From Spirosoma sp. (GTDB lineage: Bacteria > Bacteroidota > Bacteroidia > Cytophagales > Spirosomataceae): 32,989 nucleotides of DNA. This document shows positions 1-7,854 of the stretch, piece after piece (position 1 is the stretch's first letter; each line of letters opens with the position of its first letter). The notes beneath the pieces are model-generated. The model saw only the letters and a list, made by a program, of their open reading frames with translations, ran no database searches and was not told the origin of the DNA. The stretch is from contig JACMPG010000167.1 of the NCBI GenBank assembly GCA_014377625.1, forward strand, positions 1-32,989, given 5' to 3'. The position numbers were made by a program, and so were the translations under genes.

Positions 1-69
1 GGGGAAAAATTTCTGGCGTTAGACGACGAGCCCACCAAGAAAAAAAATTTGGATTTCACGTTCGAATAA
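1..69 (+). pseudogene. 3' end of a second RluA-family pseudouridine synthase copy (cut by window edge)
   Basis: The frame starting at base 1 ends in TAA at 67-69 and encodes 22 residues that match the last residues of the minus-strand synthase at 137-865 (shared LALDDE and DFTFE segments). The two genes would be convergent, tail to tail, around one hairpin. Of six base differences in the shared coding part, all six change the amino acid and none is silent (W to G, E to K, A to P, D to K by two changes, M to L). That pattern is not expected for a paralogue under purifying selection. It fits a decaying copy, or sequence error in a fold-back artefact at a contig end. Whether a full gene lies to the left cannot be seen. 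Confidence 0.5.
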
Positions 70-79
70 GGGTCCCGGT

Positions 80-126
80 CAACAGAAAAGCCCGGCATGA
101 TTGAACCATGCCGGGCTTTTCTGTTG
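80..126. terminator. Bidirectional intrinsic terminator, 20-bp perfect stem
   Basis: The arms at 80-99 and 107-126 are perfectly complementary, with a 7-base loop (100-106). The GC-rich core GCCCGGCATG is preceded by AAAA and followed by TTTT, so a U-run follows the stem on both strands. It sits 11 bases beyond the stop of the synthase at 137-865 and a similar distance beyond the partial copy ending at 69, so it can end transcription of both. Confidence 0.85.
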
Positions 127-136
127 ATCGGAACCC

Positions 137-865
137 TTATTCGAACGTGAAATCCATATTTTTATCCTTGGTGGCCTCGTCGTCTAACGCCAGAAATTCT
201 TCCCAGAAAGGGTCGGGGGGGAGTGCGGCCCGGCATAGCAGCGGCTCTTTTTTGACAGGATGCACGAAATACAATCGCCGGGCATGCAGGTATATCTTTT
301 TGTCCGGTACGGCCCGGTCGTATCCATACTTGACATCGCCCCGGATTGGGCAGCCCATACTCGCTAACTGCACCCGAATCTGATGCGGACGACCCGTGAG
401 CGGGTTTACTTCCAGTAGATAATGCTCATTAATTTTACCCAGAACCCGGTAGGTCAGCTCGGCCCGTTGTGAGCCGGGAACTTCGTATTCATGGGCTGTT
501 ACCACGTTTTTCTGTTCGTTTTTCACGAGCCAGTGTACCAGCTTCCCCGCGTTTTCGGGAGGTTTTCGACGTACAACGGCCCAATAGGTTTTCTGTACGA
601 GTCGTTTGCGGAAAATCTCGTTCATGCGCTCCAGTGCTTTGGACGTACGCGCAAACACCACCAGGCCACTTACTGGCCGGTCGAGCCGATGTACCAAACC
701 CAGAAATACCTCACCGGGTTTGTTATACTTGTCCTTGACATACTCTTTCAGCACGTCCAGCAGCGTAACGTCGCCGGTACGGTCGCCCTGCACCAGAATG
801 CCGGGGTCTTTATTGACAACCAGCAGGTGATTGTCTTCGTATATAACTTGAAATGGTTTTTTCAT
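137..865 (-). CDS. RluA-family rRNA/tRNA pseudouridine synthase
   Basis: The 242-residue protein isomerises uridine to pseudouridine in structured RNA. The family motif HRLDRPVSG lies at residues 59-67, with the catalytic Asp at D62. The second conserved block GRPHQIRVQ lies at about 158-166. There is no S4 domain, so this is a short RluA/RluC-like enzyme rather than a full RluD. The ATG follows the panB stop by only 3 bases, so the two genes are very likely cotranscribed. The substrate position in RNA cannot be read from sequence. The last 22 codons are duplicated in inverted orientation at the left window edge. Confidence 0.93.
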   Translation of the reverse strand: MKKPFQVIYEDNHLLVVNKDPGILVQGDRTGDVTLLDVLKEYVKDKYNKPGEVFLGLVHRLDRPVSGLVVFARTSKALERMNEIFRKRLVQKTYWAVVRRKPPENAGKLVHWLVKNEQKNVVTAHEYEVPGSQRAELTYRVLGKINEHYLLEVNPLTGRPHQIRVQLASMGCPIRGDVKYGYDRAVPDKKIYLHARRLYFVHPVKKEPLLCRAALPPDPFWEEFLALDDEATKDKNMDFTFE

Positions 866-868
866 GGA

Positions 869-1687
869 TTAATACGCTTCCTTCTCGTTTGGGAAGTCGT
901 TGGTTTTAACGTCATCGACGTAATGAGCAATGGCTTCGGTCATAACGGTGTGCAGGTCGGCGTACCGGCGCAGGAAACGCGGCTTAAACTCGTTGGTGAT
1001 ACCCAGCAAATCATGTACAACCAAAATTTGTCCGTCGGCGTCGGGTCCGGCACCAATGCCAATGGTTGGGATGGTCAGGTGTTCGGATACGATTTTGGTT
1101 AAAGTCGCCGGGATTTTTTCCAGCACCAGCCCAAAACAGCCAATGTCCTGTAACATCTGCGCATCCTCGATAAGTTTCTGCGCTTCGGCGTCTTCTTTAG
1201 CCCGCACGGCGTAGGTGCCAAACTTATAAATGGATTGGGGTGTCAGACCGAGATGGCCCATAACGGGAACCCCCGCGCTCAGGATACGTACAATCGACTC
1301 CCGAATTTCCAGTCCACCCTCCAGCTTAATAGCGTGTGCCCCCGATTCTTTCATGATCCGAATGGCCGACCGCAGGGCTTCTGACGAATTGCCCTGATAC
1401 GAACCAAACGGCAGGTCAACCACGACTAACGCCCGCTTTACGCCCCGTACCACCGAGCTGGCGTGGTAAATCATCTGATCGAGGGTGATGGGTAACGTTG
1501 TTTCGTGACCCGCCATGACATTGGAGGCCGAATCACCCACCAGAATTACCTCAACACCGGCAGTATCAACGACCCGCGCCATGGAGTAATCGTAGGCCGT
1601 CAGAGCTGAGATTTTCTCGCCTTTATTTTTCAGTTCCTGTAAGGTGTGCGTTGTAACGCGCTTGATGTCGGAATTATGAACAGACAT
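869..1687 (-). CDS. panB: 3-methyl-2-oxobutanoate hydroxymethyltransferase
   Basis: PanB (272 residues) transfers a hydroxymethyl group from methylene-tetrahydrofolate to 2-oxoisovalerate, giving ketopantoate, the first committed step to pantothenate and coenzyme A. The expected metal-site residues are visible by eye: D52 in VGDSASN, D91 in DLPFGSY and E123 in KLEGG. E190 in LVLEKIP fits the catalytic Glu. The length is typical (about 265-275). The pseudouridine synthase follows after 3 bases, an apparent two-gene operon. No other pantothenate gene is in the window. Upstream lies a 24-bp inverted repeat that separates panB from the envelope operon. Confidence 0.97.
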   Translation of the reverse strand: MSVHNSDIKRVTTHTLQELKNKGEKISALTAYDYSMARVVDTAGVEVILVGDSASNVMAGHETTLPITLDQMIYHASSVVRGVKRALVVVDLPFGSYQGNSSEALRSAIRIMKESGAHAIKLEGGLEIRESIVRILSAGVPVMGHLGLTPQSIYKFGTYAVRAKEDAEAQKLIEDAQMLQDIGCFGLVLEKIPATLTKIVSEHLTIPTIGIGAGPDADGQILVVHDLLGITNEFKPRFLRRYADLHTVMTEAIAHYVDDVKTNDFPNEKEAY

Positions 1688-1700
1688 GTTTAGCTGAGTT

Positions 1701-1781
1701 GTAGAGTTGTACAGTTATAGAGTTATACAGTTATGACGTCATATAGAGCAACTTTACAACTCTATAACTGTACAACTCTAC
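1701..1781. repeat. Inverted repeat with 24-bp perfect arms and an internal 16-bp tandem period
   Basis: Arms at 1701-1724 and 1758-1781 are perfect reverse complements. The left side also contains a tandem pair with a 16-base period: GAGTTGTACAGTTAT at 1704 and GAGTTATACAGTTAT at 1720. This points to a short minisatellite built from a TAGAGTTGTACAGTTA-like unit that has inverted. It fills the gap between panB and the gene upstream of it. It can fold into a strong hairpin and may end the envelope operon, although no U-run follows. Confidence 0.75.
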
Positions 1782-1785
1782 GACT

Positions 1786-3195
1786 TTATCTTGGGCTAAG
1801 CCACGATTCGGGATTGAGTTTGGTGAACTCTTTCCAGATTTGGAATTGAATCTCAGAGATACCGTTTTTGTCGGTAGCTACGGTGCCGATGGCTTCGCGG
1901 GCCTTAACGCGCTGACCCACCCGAACAGATACGCTTTTGAGTTTGGCATACACCGTAAAATAGTCGCCGTGCTGAATGGCAACTACATTGTTCATACCGG
2001 GCATACTGGCTACGTCCTGCACTATGCCATCGTACACTGTTTTGACGCCCTCACCTGCGTTGGTCTGAATATCGACGCCCTGATTCTCGACGTAAACACC
2101 TTTCAATACTCCGTGCGGACGCCTACCGAAGTGGTCGGAAATGAATCCTCTGTTCACGGGCCAGGGCAGGTGGTTTCTCGATGCACCAAAGGACGAAGCC
2201 AACGCTGTTTCTTCCCGGTTGAGGTTAGTATTGCTTCGCTCGTCTGGTTTGGGGGCGGCTGGTTCGGGTTCAGCAGGACGCTCGGCGCGGGCTACATCGG
2301 TGGGGTTGGGTGCTTCGCCTGCTTTCTGGGCGGCAGCTACGGCCTCCTCGGCACGTTTGCGTTCGGCGGTTCGGCGGGCGGCTTCGGCTTTGGCAACCCG
2401 GGCCAGGCGTACTCGTTCGGCCCGGGCTTCGGCTTCGCGCCGTACTCGTTCGGCCCGTTCGCGGGCTACAATGCGCGTAATCATCGACTCTAACTGCGCT
2501 ACGGCCCGTCGGCTTTCGGTAAGTTCAGTCTGGAGTTCACTCTCTTTCGCGCTGAGGGCCTTAACCACCTGGTTCTTCTCGTCTTTCAGGCCCTCCAGTT
2601 TCTTTGTTTCGCCGACTTTGGCTACCAGCGTCCCTTTCTGTTGCTGGCGTTTACGTTGCCTGATCTGCTCCTTTGTTTGCAACTCACCCTGAATCCGATT
2701 TATCTGCCGTACCTGATTCTGACGGGCGTCGGAGTATTGCCGTAGGTACCGATACCGGGCCACGAGCTGATTGAAGTTATCAGAAGCAAACAGAAAACCC
2801 AGTGGATTGACCTGCTGACGCCGTTTGTCGGCATTATAAATCATGGCCGAATACTCGGTTTTGAGCGTGTTCAGGTCTCGGCTAAGAGCGGTGCTGGTTT
2901 TGCGGAGTTCGGCAATTTCGCTTTCCGTTAGCCGGATATCTTTGTTAAGCAGACCAATTTGTTTCGATTGCACCTGAATCTGCTGGTCAAGAATTTTTAA
3001 CTGGCCCAAACTGACATTTTTCTCAGAAGACGTCTTGCGTAGCACCGTTCTGAGCTGGTTCATTTTCTCAATGTTCTGCTTCTTTTCTTTTTCCAGTGCC
3101 TGCCGCCCCTGTTGTTGCCCAAATACCGCAGGGGTAACCAGCAAACCGCCAATGAGTAGCAAAACAGCAAAGAGAATAGGAGGGGAGAAGCGCAT
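1786..3195 (-). CDS. EnvC-like protein: signal peptide, coiled coil, degenerate LytM (M23) domain
   Basis: This 469-residue exported protein has an N-terminal hydrophobic segment ending near VFGQQQ and a long coiled coil from about residue 25 to 290, very rich in Ala, Arg and Glu. A Pro/Glu linker follows, then a LytM/peptidase-M23 fold at about 341-469. The zinc-site positions are altered: N371 where the first His of HxGxD is expected (D375 kept), K418 in place of the His of the YxHL motif, and EIQF at 448-451 in place of HxHF. Such dead LytM domains with coiled coils are typical of EnvC/NlpD, which activate cell-wall amidases rather than cut peptidoglycan. It is the last gene of the operon, 14 bases after the DUF4292 gene. 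The alternative, an active DD-endopeptidase, is unlikely. Confidence 0.88.
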   Translation of the reverse strand: MRFSPPILFAVLLLIGGLLVTPAVFGQQQGRQALEKEKKQNIEKMNQLRTVLRKTSSEKNVSLGQLKILDQQIQVQSKQIGLLNKDIRLTESEIAELRKTSTALSRDLNTLKTEYSAMIYNADKRRQQVNPLGFLFASDNFNQLVARYRYLRQYSDARQNQVRQINRIQGELQTKEQIRQRKRQQQKGTLVAKVGETKKLEGLKDEKNQVVKALSAKESELQTELTESRRAVAQLESMITRIVARERAERVRREAEARAERVRLARVAKAEAARRTAERKRAEEAVAAAQKAGEAPNPTDVARAERPAEPEPAAPKPDERSNTNLNREETALASSFGASRNHLPWPVNRGFISDHFGRRPHGVLKGVYVENQGVDIQTNAGEGVKTVYDGIVQDVASMPGMNNVVAIQHGDYFTVYAKLKSVSVRVGQRVKAREAIGTVATDKNGISEIQFQIWKEFTKLNPESWLSPR

Positions 3196-3209
3196 AGAGA
3201 CTGGTCAGT

Positions 3210-4079
3210 TTAACGTTGGGGCCGTCGTTCATAGCTCGCCGGAATCGTGAACGGAAAGCCGGGATTTTTGTCCACCAGTTCAACTTTGTTGTGTTTGATG
3301 CGCAAGAGCGTCTGGTAAAACTGCCCGTCGGTTTTAGACTGGTAATTGAGCGTGACGAGACTGGTATACGGAAACAGAAAGTCATTGAGTAACGAAAAGT
3401 CTTCGTAATCCAGCCGCAGCGTGTTTTTGGTGGGTTGCTCCGTCACCATCAGTTTTTTCAGCTTTCGGTCTTCGCCAATGTAATTCTCGACCAGTACTTT
3501 ACCTTCGCTCTGCCGCAGCAATAGATAATCCCGCTCGTTCTTTACCTTCTGCGCTGGTCGTTTGGGTAGGGGTAAGTTGCCAACAATCAGGGCCTGCAAC
3601 AGGTCAAAGTTCATTGCGAAATTGAACTGGTTGCTCAGTGCCGGGTAGTCATACACTGAATATTCGCGGTGAATTTTGTCGAGGATGATGATTGAATCGC
3701 GGCTTATGAGGCCTCGCACGGCTTCGATGCCGAGTTTGCTGATGGATACCCAAATCAGACTGTCTTTGCGGACCCGAATATTGACACTGGCATTGTCGAT
3801 GGACTGTTCGGGGCCTTTGAACGAGACTTTTGATTTGGCCGTCAGGTAGTCGAAATCAATCTCGGCCACATTGGCACGGGCTTCGCTAATGCCGGGTCGG
3901 TCAGGTAACACCGCTGCCGAGTCAACCAGAATGGGTAGGGTAATGACGGAAGCACTCGAATCAGGCTGGACTGAAACTGTAGCCGGGGCCTCCGCTACGG
4001 TGGTTCGGGTACGACGCCTACAACCTTCGGAAAATATGATTACGCCTAAAAACAAGGCAATAAATACAGACTTATTCAT
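3210..4079 (-). CDS. DUF4292 outer-membrane lipoprotein
   Basis: The 289-residue protein begins with a lipoprotein signal, with a lipobox ending at C20 (FSEGC), so it should be lipid-anchored. The body (SVNIRVRKDSLIWVSI, KLGIEAVRGLISRDSIIILD) matches the Bacteroidota family DUF4292, a LolA/LppX-like beta-rich fold of unknown function. From memory, the order TPR protein, DUF4292, M23/EnvC-like recurs across Bacteroidota, and it is reproduced here. That supports a joint role in envelope assembly or division, but the molecular function is not established. The gap to the next gene is 14 bases, and to the TPR gene upstream 83 bases. Confidence 0.88.
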   Translation of the reverse strand: MNKSVFIALFLGVIIFSEGCRRRTRTTVAEAPATVSVQPDSSASVITLPILVDSAAVLPDRPGISEARANVAEIDFDYLTAKSKVSFKGPEQSIDNASVNIRVRKDSLIWVSISKLGIEAVRGLISRDSIIILDKIHREYSVYDYPALSNQFNFAMNFDLLQALIVGNLPLPKRPAQKVKNERDYLLLRQSEGKVLVENYIGEDRKLKKLMVTEQPTKNTLRLDYEDFSLLNDFLFPYTSLVTLNYQSKTDGQFYQTLLRIKHNKVELVDKNPGFPFTIPASYERRPQR

Positions 4080-4162
4080 GTATGGGCGGACAATGGCAAC
4101 TTCTTTGTCAACTCTTAATTTAACTAACTGATTAGTTGAAGGCTACAAACTGGCGACTGTTC

Positions 4163-5935
4163 TTATAATTTTCCGGTGGTAATTTTCCGGTCTATTTCGG
4201 GTCCGGCACCACCCTTGGCTTTGGCCTGTTTCCACTGTTCGAGAGCCCTGGCCTGTTCGCCGAGTTGAAAAAGTACATCGCCGTAGTGTTCGATGATCGT
4301 ACCGCTCACACCCGATGGATCGGCCAGGGCTTTCTCCAGATACTGCTTCGCTTTGGCGTAATCTTTCGAGACGTACAGCACCCAGGCATAGGTATCGAGG
4401 TAGGTAGATTCGGTGGGGTGGCGTTCAACCAGTTTCCTGCTGAGTTGCAGCGCCCGGTCCAGTTTCTCTTTTCTCAATGACAGGAAATAGCTGTAATTGT
4501 TCAGGACGTAGTCGTTGAGGGGGTCGACCTTCAGCACGGCTTCGTAGGCTTCGTCCGATTTGGCATGCTCACCCAGTCCGTTATAAGCATCGCCCAATTG
4601 AGCCTGTATGCCACTTTGCAACTCCCGGTTGTTAGTAGCGGCCAGCAATTTCTGACTTTCCTCAAGCGCATCGACCGCCTGTTGGTAACGTCGCTTAATC
4701 AGGTTGGCCGAGCCATTGGAGTACCAGAACAGCCCCTGCGTAGGAAATACTTCCAGAGCTTCTTCAGAGTGTTTCAGCAAGCTATCGGCCTGATTCAGTT
4801 CGCCATCCAATCGGAGCAACGCCCCCCAAACTTCGTAAATCGACCCGTCGAGCCGGGCCGCACGAGCATACGCGTTGCGTGCGTCGGCTTTGCGACCCTG
4901 TTGCAGGAGCAGATCGGCTACCATCACCTGCGATTTATGATCGTTCGGATTCGCTTTGGCCAGTTCTTCGCCCATTTTGAGCGCGTCCTGCTTCGCTACG
5001 GCACTGTTGCCGGTGAGATCGGCATAATTCGACAGAATTCGGGCTTTCAGCCCCGCTTCCAGATTGGGGTTGGCAATGACCTTATTCAGCTCTTCGGTTA
5101 CGCGGGTGGTGTCGCCTTTTTTGCGGTAGATGTCTGCCAGTAGTACATGGGCCTGAGGTAGGTCGGGATTAAGTTTCAGAGCGCGGTCAATCCAGCCGAT
5201 GGCCTGGTCGTCGCGATTATTGGCCACCAGCAGTTCGGCTCCTTCCAGCAGAAAATCCGGGTCGCCGGGCTCAGACTGCACCAGTTTTTCGGCTTCTTCA
5301 ACAGCCTTGTCAATCTTGTTCTGCTTGAGATAGATACGCTGTTTCTGCCGCGAAATTTCTTCGTTCACGCCCAGCTCCCGCTCCACCCGGCTGTAGGTAT
5401 CCAGGGCTTTGTCGGGCTTATCGTCAAACAGATAGATGGCCGCCAGTTCAACGCCGTATTCGGCGTTTTCGGGGCCTTGTTTCAGCATGGCTTCGTATAG
5501 CTGCTCCGCTTCGCCGTAGCGTTTCTGCTTCACGTATAATTCGGCCAGCAGCAGCGCGTAAAATTTGTTTTTGCCATCCAGCGCGTAAGCTTTGGCCGCG
5601 TAGGGAATGGCTTCGGTGGTTTTGCCAGTTTTGGAGAGGGCGTTGGCGATGGCGTATTGAGCGGCCGCGTTGTCAGGATGTTTCTGGAGAACCTTAGCAA
5701 ACTCCGCTACGGCTTTGGTCGGCTCGTCGGTCATCATAAACCGCATACCGTCGGTAAAGACCGTTTCTTCCTCCATCCGTACGGTCGTGGTCGAACCTGT
5801 TTTGGCCAGGGCCGAGTCGGGCGGGGTGCCACGTCTGCGCTGCGCCTGTGTAGAAAGACTCCCGGTCAGCAGCAACAACCCCAGTCCGCAGGTCAGGAGT
5901 ACACGGCTTTTGTATATGATTACTTGTGGATTCAT
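4163..5935 (-). CDS. Exported tetratricopeptide-repeat protein
   Basis: About 590 residues, mostly TPR units (for example AVAEFAKVLQKHPDNAAAQYAIANAL and similar helical pairs through to the C-terminus). I chose the ATG at 5935 because the product then starts with a good signal peptide (MNPQVIIYKS followed by a Leu-rich core, ending in TQAQ). An in-frame ATG 8 codons upstream at 5959 only adds a charged extension. TPR scaffolds bind partner proteins in the periplasm. As first gene of the operon with the DUF4292 lipoprotein and the EnvC-like protein, it probably scaffolds the same envelope process. No enzymatic motif is visible. Confidence 0.9.
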   Translation of the reverse strand: MNPQVIIYKSRVLLTCGLGLLLLTGSLSTQAQRRRGTPPDSALAKTGSTTTVRMEEETVFTDGMRFMMTDEPTKAVAEFAKVLQKHPDNAAAQYAIANALSKTGKTTEAIPYAAKAYALDGKNKFYALLLAELYVKQKRYGEAEQLYEAMLKQGPENAEYGVELAAIYLFDDKPDKALDTYSRVERELGVNEEISRQKQRIYLKQNKIDKAVEEAEKLVQSEPGDPDFLLEGAELLVANNRDDQAIGWIDRALKLNPDLPQAHVLLADIYRKKGDTTRVTEELNKVIANPNLEAGLKARILSNYADLTGNSAVAKQDALKMGEELAKANPNDHKSQVMVADLLLQQGRKADARNAYARAARLDGSIYEVWGALLRLDGELNQADSLLKHSEEALEVFPTQGLFWYSNGSANLIKRRYQQAVDALEESQKLLAATNNRELQSGIQAQLGDAYNGLGEHAKSDEAYEAVLKVDPLNDYVLNNYSYFLSLRKEKLDRALQLSRKLVERHPTESTYLDTYAWVLYVSKDYAKAKQYLEKALADPSGVSGTIIEHYGDVLFQLGEQARALEQWKQAKAKGGAGPEIDRKITTGKL

Positions 5936-6059
5936 ATGGGTGGTCCGGCGGTTCGGCATTCCAGTAGTTAAGTGGTCCGGAATTTCGGTTGGTGCGTATC
6001 CATAAAAAACGCGGTGGGTTAGGTTCTATTGCGATTTTATCGCCGGTAAACCCTACAAA

Positions 6060-6067
6060 CAAAGGTA
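6060..6067 (-). promoter_or_regulatory. Candidate -7 box (TACCTTTG) for the TPR operon
   Basis: The minus strand reads TACCTTTG, a match to the Bacteroidota -7 consensus TAnnTTTG, about 125 bases upstream of the TPR start. No TTG element is found at the usual distance upstream, so support is partial. The 243-base gap 5936-6178 between the TPR gene and ohr holds no gene that I can see, and it must contain two divergent promoters. Confidence 0.35.
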
Positions 6068-6178
6068 ATTCAAAATATCAGAACCCGACCCGCACCGGCC
6101 ATTGGTAACAGTTTGGGCCATTGTGGGTTTGGTTAGAGACAGTTCATCACAATTGACCTGCCAATAATCAAACTAAAC

Positions 6179-6619
6179 ATGACAACTACAGAAATTCCAT
6201 CAACCGCCGAAACCGTATATACCGCCACAGTCAGTAACGTGGGTGGCCGGGAAGGCGACGTTAAATCGCTCGACGGAGTCCTGGATTTAAAGGTGCGTCG
6301 GCCAGTGGAAATGCATGGCAAGGGCGAAGCCGCTAACCCCGAAATGCTGTTTGCTGCTGCGTATAGCTCTTGTTACAACGGTGCGCTAATGGCCGTGGCC
6401 GAACGCCGTAAAACCATCTTGCCCGAACATGCCGTCGAGGTAGCCATCTCGCTCAATAAAGACGGTAATAACATGTTCCTGTCGGGGAAAATCACCGTTA
6501 AAGCACCCGGCATGGACAAAGACCAGCTTCAGCAGCTTGCCGAAACGGCCCACGCTGTTTGTCCCTACTCCAAAGCCGTGAAGGGCAACATGGACATGAA
6601 GATTGAGGTAATGGTGTAA
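6179..6619 (+). CDS. ohr: Organic hydroperoxide resistance protein (Ohr/OsmC family)
   Basis: A 146-residue cytosolic thiol peroxidase that reduces organic and fatty-acid hydroperoxides. The peroxidatic Cys is C65 in YSSCYNGAL and the resolving Cys is C128 in HAVCPYSKA. The conserved active-site Arg and Glu correspond to R24 (GGREG) and E55 (NPEML). The DGVLDLKVRRP strand places it in the Ohr rather than the OsmC branch. It stands alone; no MarR-type OhrR is in the window. It faces the Dabb gene, with a 33-bp-arm hairpin between them. Confidence 0.95.
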   Translation: MTTTEIPSTAETVYTATVSNVGGREGDVKSLDGVLDLKVRRPVEMHGKGEAANPEMLFAAAYSSCYNGALMAVAERRKTILPEHAVEVAISLNKDGNNMFLSGKITVKAPGMDKDQLQQLAETAHAVCPYSKAVKGNMDMKIEVMV

Positions 6620-6620
6620 A

Positions 6621-6697
6621 GGGTATAAATGGGTAGGGTGTACGTGCTGACGCGAATACTTGTTGCGTCAGCACGTACACCCTACCCATTTACACCC
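6621..6697. terminator. Long hairpin between convergent ohr and Dabb genes
   Basis: Arms 6621-6653 and 6665-6697 pair over 33 bp with a single mismatch, around an 11-base loop. The hairpin starts 1 base after the ohr stop and ends 11 bases before the Dabb stop, so it fills the convergent gap. There is no U-run, so it may act as a processing or stabilising structure or be a repeat-family member rather than a classical intrinsic terminator. Confidence 0.75.
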
Positions 6698-6708
6698 TTA
6701 CGCCTTTG

Positions 6709-7008
6709 CTAACTTACCGCATCATAAATCTGCACTCGCAGCCAGAGGTGCTTGCACACGTCCACAAATTCAAGGTGGACGGGGTGAACCTGATACGCAT
6801 CGTGGGCGGCCCGGTCTGCGAAGACAAACGTCAGCGAGAAGTCATAGCTGTGGTCAACAACCGGTCGGCGGGTATCGGCGGGTATGCCAACGTATGCCTT
6901 TGAAATAGCGTCGATACCTTTGAGCGATTCGAGACCGGCGCGAAGGGCGTCACGGTCATCCTGACTTTCGGGGCGGTTAAGCCAGAAGAAAACGGTGTGT
7001 ACGAACAT
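6709..7008 (-). CDS. Dabb (stress-responsive alpha/beta barrel) family protein
   Basis: A 99-residue protein starting MFVHTVFFWL. It has the family hallmarks of a dimeric ferredoxin-like barrel: an N-terminal VHTVFFWL strand, a central helix with ALRAGLESLKGI, the DHSYDFSLTFVF strand, and the YQVHPVHLEFVDV helix. Homologues include plant stress-induced Dabb proteins and some small-molecule cyclases, but most bacterial members have no known substrate. It appears monocistronic. A specific function cannot be assigned. Confidence 0.88.
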   Translation of the reverse strand: MFVHTVFFWLNRPESQDDRDALRAGLESLKGIDAISKAYVGIPADTRRPVVDHSYDFSLTFVFADRAAHDAYQVHPVHLEFVDVCKHLWLRVQIYDAVS

Positions 7009-7070
7009 GGTTGTTCAGAATTTAGTGTTCAGGGTTATTGCCGTGCGATTTGTTGATTGACCAGCGATTT

Positions 7071-7102
7071 GCAGCCCGGACCGGCACGCCGGACCGGGCT
7101 GC
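7071..7102. terminator. GC-rich hairpin just after the second RluA-family gene
   Basis: GCAGCCCGG at 7071-7079 pairs with CCGGGCTGC at 7094-7102. An inner CCGGC/GCCGG pair is separated by an A-A mismatch. It begins 4 bases past the TAA at 7107-7109 of the minus-strand gene. The T-run lies on the plus-strand side, so for the minus-strand gene it is an imperfect intrinsic terminator. Confidence 0.55.
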
Positions 7103-7106
7103 ATTT

Positions 7107-7829
7107 TTACGCAAATTTCTCCAGTTGTTTTACCAGCACACCAAAATCTTTCGGGTACGGGGCCACAAACGTTTGCTCAGTACCATCGAGCAGGGTAAAC
7201 GTGAGCGAATGGGCGTGCAGGGCTACCCGCTGAATGAGCGGAAGTTCCTGTGTTTCCTGTTTGAGGTTGAACTTGCGTTTTACGTCCGACAGAAAAACCG
7301 GTTTCCCGCCATACGTCGGATCATTGGCGATGGGTGCTTTCAAACACATCAGGTGTACCCGAATCTGGTGCATTCGGCCTGTAATGGGCATACACTCGAT
7401 AAGCGTGGTGGTGCTGTAGGCCTGTAGCGTATTGAAAATAGTCTCGGCTACCTTGCCTTTCTCGCGGTCGATACGTACCGCCGTTCCGTCTTTGATAGGC
7501 GAAATGGGTAGATAAACCGAAATCCCATCGAAATTATGAACCCCGTTCGCTACGGCATGGTACCGCTTGGTTACCTCCCGATGCTCGAACTGCATGGCCA
7601 GATGCCGGTACGCTTCCGGGTTCTTTGCAATGGCCAGAATGCCCGACGTTTCCTTATCCAGCCGGTGACCCAACTGCGCATCGGCGTTGTAGGCTTTGGC
7701 TAAGCGGATAATGCTCTGCCCGGCCCGGTCGGTGGTGCGCTCATCGAGCGAGGCCACGTGGGGCGGCTTGTTGATGAGGATATAATCATCGTTTTCAAAA
7801 ACGATGAGGTCGGCGAAGTTGAGTTTCAT
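7107..7829 (-). CDS. RluA-family pseudouridine synthase (second, divergent paralogue)
   Basis: A 240-residue pseudouridine synthase with HRLDKETSG at residues 55-63 (catalytic D58) and GRMHQIRVH at 151-159. The opening strands FENDDYILINKPPHV match the RluA/RluC catalytic fold, and no S4 domain is present. It shares only family motifs with the enzyme at 137-865, so it is not a recent duplicate. The target is likely a 23S rRNA or tRNA uridine but cannot be specified. It appears to be its own unit, with a repeat-rich gap upstream and a hairpin downstream. Confidence 0.93.
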   Translation of the reverse strand: MKLNFADLIVFENDDYILINKPPHVASLDERTTDRAGQSIIRLAKAYNADAQLGHRLDKETSGILAIAKNPEAYRHLAMQFEHREVTKRYHAVANGVHNFDGISVYLPISPIKDGTAVRIDREKGKVAETIFNTLQAYSTTTLIECMPITGRMHQIRVHLMCLKAPIANDPTYGGKPVFLSDVKRKFNLKQETQELPLIQRVALHAHSLTFTLLDGTEQTFVAPYPKDFGVLVKQLEKFA

Positions 7830-7854
7830 CTTCAGGAGGTTAGTTTAAGAATTG

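Noticed and set aside
491-1102. Plus-strand open frame of 203 codons
   Set aside because: It lies antisense across the pseudouridine synthase and panB, both with clear family motifs, and its translation resembles no protein family.
1786-3195. Active M23 endopeptidase assignment
   Set aside because: The His residues of the zinc site and HxH motif are replaced, so an EnvC-like activator is the better call.
4110-4140. Short AACTAA/TTAGTT hairpin between the TPR and DUF4292 genes
   Set aside because: Six AT-rich pairs, no U-run, inside an apparent operon; not supportable as a regulatory element.
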